Source: Odontocerum albicorne
Lineage: Eukaryota; Arthropoda; Insecta; Trichoptera; Odontoceridae
Length of the DNA: 64,000 nucleotides
Assembly: GCA_949825065.1 (NCBI GenBank)
Contig: OX463849.1
Location: forward strand, 3,968,001 to 4,032,000
Direction: 5' to 3'
Shown here: positions 54,637 to 64,000 of the stretch, piece by piece
How the letters are laid out: every line of letters begins with the position of its first letter
Position numbering within the stretch: position 1 is the first letter of the stretch
Notes under the pieces: generated by a model
Databases searched by the model: none
What the model saw: only the letters and a program-made list of their open reading frames with translations
What the model was told of the DNA's origin: nothing
Translations under genes and position numbers: made by a program

Positions 54637-55415
54637 TAGAAGAAGTTGCCGACCTTAACCTGGAATACAAGACGGGTGACAATATGCTAAACATCATGTG
54701 CTATGCTGACATCATAGCCAAATCAGAGAAAGACCTGCAACAAATACTACATCGATTCCACACTGCTTCCAAAAAATACAACACGTCTATCTCCATCAGC
54801 ATGACTCTTGCCAGAGAGTAAATTGGATGCAGTGTGGCGATCAACGACACACCAATTTACCAAGTTATAAAATTTAAATACTTGGGTGCTAGCATAATGT
54901 GCAATAATGACTTCTATGGCAAAGTACTTGAACAATCACAAAAGGCCGCAGCTATTTCCGGATATTTAATGAACACTATCTGGTAAAACAAGTATATGAA
55001 CATCCAAAGCAATGTGAGAATATATAAGACCCGTGTCCGCCCCATAATGACATACATCATCGAGTCCAGCCCCGACACTGTCAGAACCAGCGAAATGAAG
55101 GTGCTCAGGAGTATCGCTAGTAAAACCCTTCGTGATAGAGTACGAAACATAGAAATCCGAAGGATGTGCGAAGTTGAAGATATTGTCAGATGGGGACGAA
55201 AGAGAAAAAGGTTCTGGAACGAACATGTATCCAGAATGGCGGAACCAAGAGCCGTAAGAATGGCCAGAGACAGTATCCCCCAAGCAAGCAGACCTTCAGG
55301 ACGACCTCCCAAAAGATGGAAAGCCAGCTGGCAGTCGACGTCACAAGAGGGAAACGATGATGCAGGACCATAACAAGCCAACAGACCTAAAAGAAGAGGA
55401 AGAAAAAGAAGCTTA
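54637..55415 (+). pseudogene. RTE-like LINE fragment, copy C2
   Basis: Reads NLEYKTGDNMLNIMCYADII, where the catalytic YADD has become YADI, then ILHRFHTASKKYNTSISISM, a stop, and FKYLGASIMCNNDFYGKVLE, TRVRPIMTYIIESSPDTVRT, MKVLRSIASKTLRDRVRNIE, IVRWGRKRKRFWNEHVSRM, GRPPKRWKASW. An open frame of 125 codons spans 54996-55373. It ends in (GAAGAA)n. It belongs with the copy at 20840. Confidence 0.85.
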
Positions 55416-55970
55416 GACTGATTATGCACCATTCGTTATTTATACTCTTATGAATATAATTATTAAATATTTAGATCTCTGTTTTAATTTAAGAATTCCC
55501 TGCATCACATCTTATAACAGAAATAAATGATTATTAATTTAATTTAACTAACCCTTCCATTAAAATACCAATTTAATAGTAAGATCACGTTTTAAATATA
55601 ATCAAAATGAAAGAAACTCATGAAAATAACTGTACTGTCGAAAAACTCAACTTTCTTTAGTGAGAGTTCAATATTGTATTAAACACTTTCCGAAATGTTC
55701 AAGACTTTAATATCCGAGACATCATTCAAAATAGACAGCTCGTGAAACAAAGGTATAGTTCTTGGTAATTTGTTTTTCTTCTCAATAGCCTAACGAGATC
55801 AATATATAACATATGTAAATATTTTTATTTGGAACATAAAACCATATCATTTGACGTTATTCCTGTCAATATTTCAAATATATAAAAAGAGACCCGCACG
55901 AAGAGGAAAAGTATCTCAATACATCTAGAAGAAACTTTGTTCGATAGATCCACGAGTAGTTAGTTTTTCA
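55416..55970. other. AT-rich spacer
   Basis: Nothing recognised. Confidence 0.5.
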
Positions 55971-56612
55971 CTATACTTAAGAAATTGTAGCATGGTTCCT
56001 GTGACAGTTCGCAAATTTGCGCCAATATAACCTTGTAACGACGTTCAGTAACATTTATTATTTTATCAACTTTAATATTGGGTGTTAACATAAGTTGTGT
56101 CCGTTTTTTTCCAATGTAAAAATGAGCACCAAAAGTAAAACAAAATGGTAAATGTTATACGTCTAACTTGTGTTAACACCTAATATAAGCCTCAATTCTA
56201 ATGAATAGCAAGTTATTTAGGTAAATACATTACATAAAACTAAAAATAATGACAAATTAATACATCTTGTTACAAATTATCACACATGTGGCAGTTTGTT
56301 AAAATCAAATAATATTTGGTGACGTTTGTTAAAAGTCACTACGTTAGTCTGCATTGGCCAGGGATGGGGTATACGATAATTGGATTTCCGATTTTTTTAT
56401 ACCTAAAATTAAATGTTCGTAAATAATATTAATTCATATTGGACCTATTTAAAGATATATACAAATCATACGATACATTAGAAAGTCAGTATAATGATAA
56501 TTAGGAATTAAAACGTTAGTTTGAAGAAAACCAATTTTTCGATTTATAAAATAACTATACGATTTGTAAAAAAAACGATTTTACCCCTTTGAGACGTAAC
56601 GTTTCAAACGTC
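55971..56612 (+). repeat. Long inverted repeat, left arm
   Basis: Pairs with the complement of 59569-60116 at roughly 80-85% identity by eye. Landmarks: CTATACTTAAGAAATT (outer end), CCTTGTAACGACGTTCAGTA, GTCACTACGTTAGTCTGCATTGGCC-type block, CGATAATTGGATTT and AAACGATTTTACCCC (inner end). Confidence 0.88.
56081..56180. mobile_element. 100-bp MITE in the left arm only
   Basis: Ends GGTGTTAACATAAGT and ACTTGTGTTAACACC are inverted with one mismatch; the flanks TAATATT and TAATATA suggest a short duplication. The right arm lacks it, so it inserted after the two arms arose. Confidence 0.7.
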
Positions 56613-56619
56613 ATTTTCC

Positions 56620-57135
56620 CAAGTAAAGCAGTTAATTTTTTTTTAATTCGACTTTCATTCCCTATTGGATGTAACGACTATCCGTACCAATACTGCCCAT
56701 TCTTACCTGCTACATATCAACACACTTTAGAGGGATTTGAACCCCTTTCCTAGAAATAATTTAGATACTCGTATTCCAAATCTCAATACTCACACTTTAT
56801 TTAGTAAGACGCTGATCTTGGAATATCGGGTTCGATTCCCATTTAAAAAAATGATAAAAAAGGCATCCAGTATGTTAAAAGAACACTCATCTGGTAGCAC
56901 CATTCGCGAGTGCTATTGCATCAACATGTGCGGTAGTATCACTCACATGTGTGAGATGAAGTGCGAGCTCTATACTATATTTTTAAACCCATGGGGTCGA
57001 TTTATGGGGCTGAAGACAATGTTGCCTCCCGGCTACATTTTTCAATATGTCTGTAATGCCAGTTTGGATCGTACCATAAAGGTAAATTAATACTTTATGC
57101 ACATAATTGTATTGTTTCTCTACGTGACGACCAAA
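56620..57135 (+). other. SINE head fragment and unrecognised sequence
   Basis: 56795-56855 has TTTAGTAAGACGCTGATCTT and CGGGTTCGATTCCC, a tRNA-like SINE head (family S1). A 117-codon frame starting at 56737 runs through it and beyond to 57090 without any motif I recognise; since its first third is SINE, I do not call it a gene. Confidence 0.45.
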
Positions 57136-57137
57136 TA

Positions 57138-57988
57138 CAGGCGGCCCTCGACTTTCGCATATAATTGGTTCCTGAAAATGTGTGCGAATGTTGAATGTTC
57201 GAAAGTAGAAGGATGAAAAAAAAACATCCAAAATTCTTTTTCAAAATATTTATTTATCAACAATATATAACAAATATTTATTTATCAATATACATAATTA
57301 AGTTAACGAGGCGTTTTTAAGTGCTTTCAGGTGTTTTCTTTATGAACTTGTCAAGAGTTAGTTGAATACCACCTTTTTTTTCTTTTGTTGATAAAGAGTT
57401 CTACAACATGCTGTGTCTTTCTCCATCGCCCTACGTACTTGAGATATATTGTACGTTTTCCATTGGGATCATATTCTTCCATGATAGTCAAATTGTCAAG
57501 ATGCATTAAGGATTCATTAATATTTTTTATTGTCAAAGTCTTGACGATTTTATCAGCTTCTTCTTTGTCGCTTTCATTGTGTATTTCATTTAACTATTGT
57601 TGCTCAATTAAGTATTCATTTGACATATGTACTGAGTGAGATTCAATCAACTCATTAACATCTTCGTTGTTGACGTCCAAGTTTAGTTCATTCATTAGGC
57701 TAACTATTTCATCTGGGATAGTTTCCAAAGTTTCTTCAGAATTGATAAAATCACTCATCATTTGTGGACATAATTGTTTCCAGGAACCTTTCATTGTTGA
57801 CTCTTTCATTTCAGCCCACGAGTCTCCAATATTGTTTATTGCGTTCCATATATTACAGTTCTTCCAAAAAAGTGGAAGCGAACAATTTTTGCATTATCGA
57901 CAGAAATCTTTAAAAAAATGATTTTTTTTAAATGTGCGATATAGCGAATTGTGCGAAAGTAAAATGTGCAAAAGTCGAGGGCCGCCTG
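57138..57988 (-). mobile_element. pogo/Tigger-type transposon remnant
   Basis: Perfect inverted ends CAGGCGGCCCTCGACTTT and AAAGTCGAGGGCCGCCTG, with TA to the left and TT to the right (expected TA target). The minus strand encodes the C-terminal end of a CENP-B/jerky-like DDE transposase: LFWKNCNIWNAINNIGDSWA, EMKESTMKGSWKQLCPQMMS, EIVSLMNELNLDVNNEDVNE, LIESHSVHMSNEYLIEQQ, a stop, then SLMHLDNLTIMEEYDPNGKR. The DNA-binding and catalytic parts are deleted (851 bp in total). Confidence 0.88.
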
Positions 57989-58635
57989 TTCTGTTAAAAT
58001 TATATCCTTAGTGTTAAATACATTCTACTTATTAATATAAATATATTATCATTGTCATTATTAATAATGTAGGTTTCCATTTTGAGGTATTTAAGCTTTA
58101 CTCCAAAATAGCGTTCAAAACCGACTGAAGATGTAAACAGTCGTATTTTCTGAAGATGTTCAAGTCATTAGCAAATACTCGTAATAATAAACGAGAGAGC
58201 TTATATTAAAAAAGCAGAAAATCATACAAATAGTTGTTACGGTTACGTGAAAAACATTTCGTGTCGTGAAAAATGATATAACAACCGCTTACATTATGGA
58301 TCGAGCCACGGTGACAGTGCAAAGCATTAAAATAATGTAAACATCAGAGAACAAGGAATGTTTACACAGACAGCTGGCGGATTCTCAAACCATCTCTCCA
58401 GCATCCAACAATTATAATATTAATGATTAATAGCTCGTTTTTGGAGATGAAAAAAAGTCGAGAAGTTCATTTGCTTTGTCCGCCTCAAAATATACGGGTT
58501 TCACTCATTCATTTATCTTTTTCATATTCAACGCTAAAATGACTGTCTTTTATTCGTCCCTTTTTGCTCCTTCTTCCCAGAGCAGTTCAAGTCTCTCGTC
58601 AGGGTGTTTCGGTCAATACCTTCTTAAATGGCTTC
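57989..58635. other. Spacer, nothing recognised
   Basis: AT-rich; no coding or repeat signal. Confidence 0.45.
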
Positions 58636-58639
58636 TTTT

Positions 58640-58880
58640 AGTACATACACCATAGGAATATGTTGAGCAGTACACACACTACAATTATGTTGAGGAGTGC
58701 ACACACTACAATTATGTTGAGGAGTATAGGTACCAAACGATTATAATTAGCAGTATAAATAATAAACAAATATGTTGTGAAGTACACACACCATACAAAT
58801 ATGCTGAGCACAATACACACCACACGAATATGTTGAGCACAACACACACCGTACAAATATGTTGAGGGGTACAATAGTTT
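58640..58880. repeat. ~28-bp degenerate minisatellite
   Basis: About 9 units of TACACACACTACAATTATGT plus TGAGGAG, with variants such as CATACAAATATGCTGAGCA. Confidence 0.9.
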
Positions 58881-58884
58881 TCTT

Positions 58885-59330
58885 AAACTTTCGTGAAAAA
58901 AATGGTGACTTTCTAAATCTTTAAAGGTCTTCTGCAGTATGAATAACTATTCTTTTTTAGTTTCCCATTTATCATCTGTTAGTGGTATCTAACCTTCTGT
59001 CAGTGCCACCGTTATCCCTTTTATACTCCGGCGTAGAGCTAGCAGAGGAGGGACTTCTCCCCGAAGATAAATCTTTCATCAAAGTATGGCTATATCTTGG
59101 GTGTAGGTTATTTTGAAACTAATTCATTCTAAGAGACAATGTGGGTGGAGAAAGGACAAATATCATCGTAAAAAAATGGTCATGTCTCCCACATCAACCT
59201 CTTTTAGAGCCCAACTCCAAAATATCAGCCACCCCATTCAACTCTATGAATCCATTTTTTTCTCAGTTTAAATAGTGATCTTATATCAGCCTGGATTTAT
59301 TTGAATTGTTATTGAATACTTCATTTTTGT
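58885..59330. other. Spacer, nothing recognised
   Basis: No coding signal supported. Confidence 0.45.
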
Positions 59331-59334
59331 ATCT

Positions 59335-59545
59335 GGTACTCGCAGTTTCTTGTCGCACATTGACTAGCAATAACACTCACATACGTCTAGCACTTACGTC
59401 TAGGTCTAGTACTCACAGTTTATTGTCGCACATTGACTAGCAATAACACTCCCATACGTCTAGCGCTTATGTATATGTACGTCTAGTACTCACAGTTCGA
59501 TATCACACATGGACTAGCAATAACACTTACATACGCCTATAGTTC
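59335..59545. repeat. ~65-80-bp tandem repeat, 3 copies
   Basis: GACTAGCAATAACACTCACA, TACGTCTAGCACTTACGTCT and TAGTACTCACAGTTTATTGT blocks repeat three times. Confidence 0.92.
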
Positions 59546-59568
59546 AGAAAATCTGGGATGGGTCGTGT

Positions 59569-60116
59569 GGCGTTTGAAATGTCATGTCTCAAAGGGATGG
59601 GGTAAAATCGTTTTTTTTTTACAAATCGAATAATTTTTTTTATAAATCGAAAAATAGTTTTTCTCTAAACAGACGTTTTAATTTCAAATTTTCATTATAC
59701 TGACTTTCTAATGTATTGTATTATTTATATCTATCTTTAAATAGGCCAAGATCCACAATGAATTAATACTAATTACGAACATTTCATTTTAGGTATAAAA
59801 AAATCGAAAATCCAATTATCGAATACTCCATCCCTAGCCAATGCAGACTAACGTAGTAACTTTTGACAAACGTCACCAAATATCATTTTATTTTAACAAA
59901 CTGCCACATTTTTGCTAATTTGTAACAAGATGTATTAATTTGTCATTATTGTTAGTTTTTTGTAATGTATTTACCTTAATAACTTGCTGTTTATTAAAAT
60001 CGAGTCTTGTATTAAAGTTGATAAAATAATTAAAATTACTGAACGTTGTTACAAGGTTGTATTGGGGCAAATTTGTCAACTGTCAAAGGACCTATCCTAG
60101 AATTTCCTAAGTATAG
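59569..60116 (-). repeat. Long inverted repeat, right arm
   Basis: Complement of the left arm at 55971-56612, shorter mainly because it lacks the 100-bp MITE. Inner end GGCGTTTGAAATGTCATGTC, outer end AATTTCCTAAGTATAG. Confidence 0.88.
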
Positions 60117-60179
60117 TACTGGCGAGTATTGTTGAGACGAACATTTTTACGATATTACCCTTTTCATAATTTTTGGTAC

Positions 60180-60500
60180 CATTGAGATTCGTACTTAAAA
60201 CTTCCGGGAGATAGACTTAGTCTTATTCGCTAGTAAGGCATATCTTTTCAAACCCGGAGGTTGTGAGTTCGATTTAAATTCGATTCAATATTTCTTAAAA
60301 GGGTTGCAACAGCCTTCTTTTCACGAAACACTTGTTGAATTAAAGCTTTAAGTAAAAACTAGATGGATATAAATCCACATGGTTGTAGTTTATACACAGT
60401 GAACTTTAATATAGCACCGGCTGCATTGGTCTAACGGTTAGCATTCACGCAAAGCAAGCGCTCCACACAAGTTCAATTCCTGACGGATTTACTTCCAAAC
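60180..60500 (+). mobile_element. Two tRNA-like SINE heads in tandem
   Basis: First: CGCTAGTAAGGCATATCTTT with GTGAGTTCGATTTAA (60200-60290). Second: GCATTGGTCTAACGGTTAGC (A box) with AAGTTCAATTCCTGACG (B box) at 60421-60485. Neither forms a clean cloverleaf with matching acceptor stem, so they are read as SINE heads and not as tRNA genes. Confidence 0.6.
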
Positions 60501-60504
60501 TGGT

Positions 60505-60970
60505 TTTACTTCAACGGTCTAAAGATCGTTTTACATTAAAATTTACGGTTTTCTGTAGCTTATATATTGGTAATCATAAATAATAATAGCGCATTTAAGT
60601 AACAGAAAAATTGCGTTTTATTAAAAAAAAACGTTTAATGAAGGTTAAATCACCGATCGTCTCGAAACTTTGATTTGCTTGCCATCGAAACAAAGACTTT
60701 AGTGCGTCAGTCTTATGTGATTGCTGAAGTGCAACAGCTTCCATACAATAAACCAATACACTCATAGACATCGTCCGTTTTCAAGATGGCTGACATACAC
60801 GATCTCGACGGACTGCCTATATATATACCTGTCTATCTGCGAAGAAATACACAAAAATACATATGGTATACAGGCAGTATATACATATACATACGAGTAT
60901 TTATCAGATTTGCCATGCCCTTATTTGGGTAGGAAGAGAAAACGAAATATATATTAATGACGTGTGGAAA
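60505..60970. other. Spacer with SINE-body trace
   Basis: GATTGCTGAAGTGCAACAGC at 60720 resembles the S3 body (TTTGCTGATGTGCAACAGCT at 20420). Nothing else recognised. Confidence 0.4.
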
Positions 60971-60974
60971 AAAA

Positions 60975-61525
60975 TTGTGTGGGCTCTTGAGTTGTGGGTT
61001 TTTTCTTGTTGTTTTGTATTTGTGTTTCTGTATATTTTTGTGTTAATTTTTGTTCTTATGATTGTGTGCGGTATATTATGGGATGAACATTTTTGGTTTT
61101 ATTTTTGTTTCATTTTGGGTTCATTTTTGGTTTTACTTTAGTTTTTGTTTTTATTTTTATGATTGTGTGCGGTATATTATGGGATGAAAAGGTTTGTTCT
61201 TTCTGGAGTGATGATGTGTGAAGAGTTTGATTCCGCATGATGTTTCCAGTTGTAATTGAGTGTCACTGTTTCTCAGGTTGATGAGAACGTGCAACGGGGT
61301 TTTGTTTTTGTGTAATAAAAAATCGGAAAGAAGTATCGATTTATTTTTTCATGCTAAATATCCTCAGTGAAATACAGGCGAAAACCTAGTTTACTGGGGA
61401 TACGACAAATGAAAGACGACAACCCCAGATCCATTAAAATAATGTATGTCTAAATTAAATAACCTGTTGTTTTTTTCGCAAATTATTTTTATTTCTTATC
61501 ATGTGTAATAATAAATAAATAAATA
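60975..61525 (+). repeat. Interspersed repeat, family X, copy 3
   Basis: Shares GATGTTTCCAGTTGTAATTG, GTGTCACTGTTTCTCAGGTT, GCAACGGGGTTTTG and the TAATAATAAATAAATAAA end with copies 1 and 2. The 5' part is lost and the T-rich part rearranged (GTATATTATGGGATGAA occurs twice). Confidence 0.8.
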
Positions 61526-61529
61526 AAAT

Positions 61530-62595
61530 ATTTTGATATGCGATGACAAAATATGTGTACAATGAAGCGATAACACGTATCAATTTGTTTCTCACTCCAT
61601 ATTCGGACAGTTTCTGTACTCGATCATATACGGCCTTTTCTCAGTACTCGATCATATACGTTTGTCAGAACAACAAAGTACGCTTTCTTTCGTGACCAAA
61701 CAAATATTTACAATTTATTTATTAACTTTACAAACTAAACTCATATACCCCAGTTCCATTCAAACACATTTTACAAAATGCCTTTACAATATGATATGAA
61801 AAAAGAAAACAAACATAAAAGAAATCCTGGAAAATATTAAATCCAACATTTTCGTTAAACAAGAGAGAATTCTTACAGAAATGTTTCTATTTGAGGATTC
61901 GAGTATACATTCTTGTATTTTGGGTTTCTGTTGTCATAATAGTTCAAATGTTTCAAATCAGAGAGCGAATGAAATTTCACGTTCAAATTCTGACAACATT
62001 ATATTGCTTACTTAAAAATCTCAATTCTTTTTCATATAGACAAATTGCACCATCTTTCAGAACACGGGCGTTTTTTTTTTCAATCTGGCGATGAGAGACA
62101 ATTTTGCATACCAACATACCACGTCTCATTATATCCAACGTTATTTGCTGTTACTTCTACGTGACTGTGGAAATAAATTTCCAAGATTTATCAGATGTGC
62201 GCTATCCTTATCTACATTTAAGAGATAGTCAAAAAATATTACCATCCTCAGAATATCCTTTCATCCTCATTTTCCTTTCTTTCTCTTAATTTCCTTTAAA
62301 CAAATTCCTTTCCATCAGTTCTACCATATCGTTTAGAGATATTGGTAATTTATTTCTTCTTTTTCCTTGAATTAGAATTAAAATTGTTTTTCGAGCATTT
62401 GTCATGGATAAAAACAATTAAATATATCCAAGATGATCTGATTGGCTGGAAGAAATCATTGTATGGTAATAAACCTGCCAGATTTACCATGTACACAACA
62501 TAATGAAAATAAAAAATATACGAAAAAATTAATAAGTTTTTTCCGTTCATCATATATCTTAAAAGTGTATCAATATGAAATAAAAATTAGAAGAT
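61530..62595. other. Spacer with LINE/SINE tail relic
   Basis: At 62440-62490 GATTGGCTGGAAGAAATCAT and GGTAATAAACCTGCCAG resemble the LINE-A/SINE 3' tail. No gene supported. Confidence 0.4.
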
Positions 62596-62599
62596 TAAT

Positions 62600-63035
62600 A
62601 ACACAATAATAAATGCTGTAGAAATGCACGCACTTAGAAGAAAACATGCTATAGCAATGTATGCCAAAATACGGAATGAAGTGATTTGGGGTAAATGTAA
62701 ACATAAGACTGATGTGTTGAATAAGATGAAAAATAGAACTGTGTGATGGTTTGGACACTGGAACGAATGAGTCAAAAAATACTAATAATAAACATATATA
62801 GTGCAAATCTAAGTGTAAGGCGTGGTAGAGGAAGACCAAGGAAAATATGTTTTGATCTAGTGAACTATATTTTGAAAGAACTGAACGTAGAAAGTCAGAG
62901 AAATCGTACGAGTTGTACGAGAAGGTGCATGGATGAAGACGAGGATGTGTCTTCGAGATAGGAAGGTATAGTGATCGGTCCTCTCTGCCTAGCCCATCAG
63001 GAAAACGGCGTGTTGGTTTGTTTGTATGTATGTAA
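62600..63035 (+). pseudogene. RTE-like LINE 3' end, copy B6
   Basis: Encodes, across frames, RRKHAIAMYAKIRNEVIWGK, RWFGH.ERMSQKILIINIYS, LSVRRGRGRPRKICFDLVNY and ILKELNVESQRNRTSCTRRC. It ends with the SAYPSGKRA-equivalent (CTAGCCCATCAGGAAAACGG) and a GTTTGTATGTATG tail, giving the best view of the family's 3' terminus. Confidence 0.8.
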
Positions 63036-63333
63036 TAACAAAATAAATAATGAATCAAGTATATGGTACATACGAAATTGACATACGAGTATATCCCTTA
63101 GAAACGAATAGAATAGTTTGACAGAGGAATCTGTGGCTGAATGAAATGGACCAAATTAAAAGAAAGTAATGTAAACATAACGAATAATTGAAGATTATCT
63201 AGGATAATGTGTTTGAATTTAGAAGAAGCAAAAATTGTATGAAATAATAGAATCACGTGATGACATATTCTAACTATCTACCCAACTACGTATGAAGCTT
63301 GGTGATATGTGCATGCTTGGATGTGCACTCTAG

Positions 63334-63489
<156 letters not shown>

Positions 63490-63664
63490 CCTTCAGTGAC
63501 TTCAGTAAGTTCAGCCAAGGGTTCAATCTCAAGGGTTTAGTGGAATAAAAGGAAATGTAATTTATCCCCTACCGTGACCATTGTCATCCCTTTTGGATGA
63601 CCAGTTTTCTTTGTCTTTATTCGTGTCTTTATTTTTTTCTTTAAATAAGTAATTTATCAAAATA

Positions 63665-63875
63665 GTTCAACAGCCTTCGTAGGTTAGTTGATGAGATGCC
63701 CGTCTTCCAACCTGAGGGTTGCGGGTTTGACACTTTTTGTTACTCAGATTTTGTGTAAAAAGATTTCTAGCTGGTTTTTCTTTAAGGTTTGTTTAACACC
63801 TCTCTGCTTGGTTGAGGATATTGCCACATAGTATTGAACTCATCAAGTTGTACGGGGTTTAACGAGAGTATAAAA
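63665..63875 (+). mobile_element. tRNA-derived SINE, family S1
   Basis: Head CGTAGGTTAGTTGATGAGAT, B box GGTTGCGGGTTTGACAC, body AGCTGGTTTTTCTTTAAGGT, tail GCTTGGTTGAGGATATTGCC. Order and spacing match 13345-13500 and the complement of 42545-42722. Confidence 0.78.
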
Positions 63876-64000
63876 AAAACTAGCAATCAAATACAACAGT
63901 TACTCGTACTAAATATTATATTAAAAAGCTACTTCTTAAACTATATCGTAAATATTTTTTTAAGAAATCAAAGACAAATAATATTATTCTTATTTGGGTG

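Noticed and set aside
54914..55432. 172-codon minus-strand frame with hydrophobic stretches
   Set aside because: Antisense shadow of the RTE-like LINE C2 coding region, which carries the recognisable motifs on the plus strand.
56737..57090. 117-codon open frame with several cysteines
   Set aside because: The first part is a SINE head, no known domain is recognisable, and there is no splice or start context support.
60421..60485. Possible tRNA gene
   Set aside because: A- and B-box-like parts exist but no matching acceptor stem is visible, and similar heads occur in at least eight diverged copies with SINE bodies.

Overview
This window looks like nuclear DNA from an insect, or at least an arthropod. 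It is AT-rich, has no dense ORFs or operons, and is packed with animal transposon families: hAT, mariner, pogo/Tigger, piggyBac-like, several non-LTR retrotransposon lineages, a Penelope-like element, solo LTRs and tRNA-derived SINEs. The 3' hairpin tail shared by one LINE family and several SINEs resembles tails I know from insect, especially lepidopteran, elements. I cannot name the species.

The only host gene I can support is on the plus strand. One coding exon at 15090-15548 encodes a signal-peptide-like segment followed by a cysteine-rich start of an extracellular domain. A second at 36518-36707 encodes a piece of an ANF-receptor-type ligand-binding domain (motif FFGPVCEYAL). Both meet GT/AG rules in phase 0. 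I infer that they are consecutive exons of a natriuretic-peptide-receptor-like receptor guanylate cyclase, separated by an intron of about 21 kb full of repeats. The cyclase and kinase-homology exons are not visible, and the rest of the window to 64 kb would be the next intron.

Layout. 1-4470: satellite array of about 171-bp monomers with higher-order structure; one stray piece lies at 6124-6338 between 46-bp direct repeats. 6.6-14.8 kb: SINEs, a solo LTR, a 45-bp minisatellite, an internally deleted hAT with a nested RTE-like LINE, a Penelope-like nuclease remnant and more RTE-like copies with clean target-site duplications. 15-37 kb: the gene and its repeat-filled intron, including mariners, a piggyBac-like MITE, LINEs and many minisatellites. 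38-45 kb: mariner fragments, a LINE with a twin-priming-type inversion, tandem repeats and the longest jockey/CR1-like LINE copy. 45.87-48.62 kb: an apparently intact autonomous hAT transposon with perfect terminal repeats, a perfect 8-bp target duplication and a 645-codon transposase. 48.6-64 kb: tandem repeats, RTE-like LINEs, a Penelope copy split by another repeat, long inverted repeats of about 0.55-0.64 kb enclosing a Tigger element, SINEs and a long (TA)n tract.

The window records many nested insertions. I see no CRISPR array, rRNA, bacterial operon or complete multi-gene system. The most notable items are the intact hAT, the two-exon receptor gene, the satellite higher-order repeats and the LINE/SINE shared tail.
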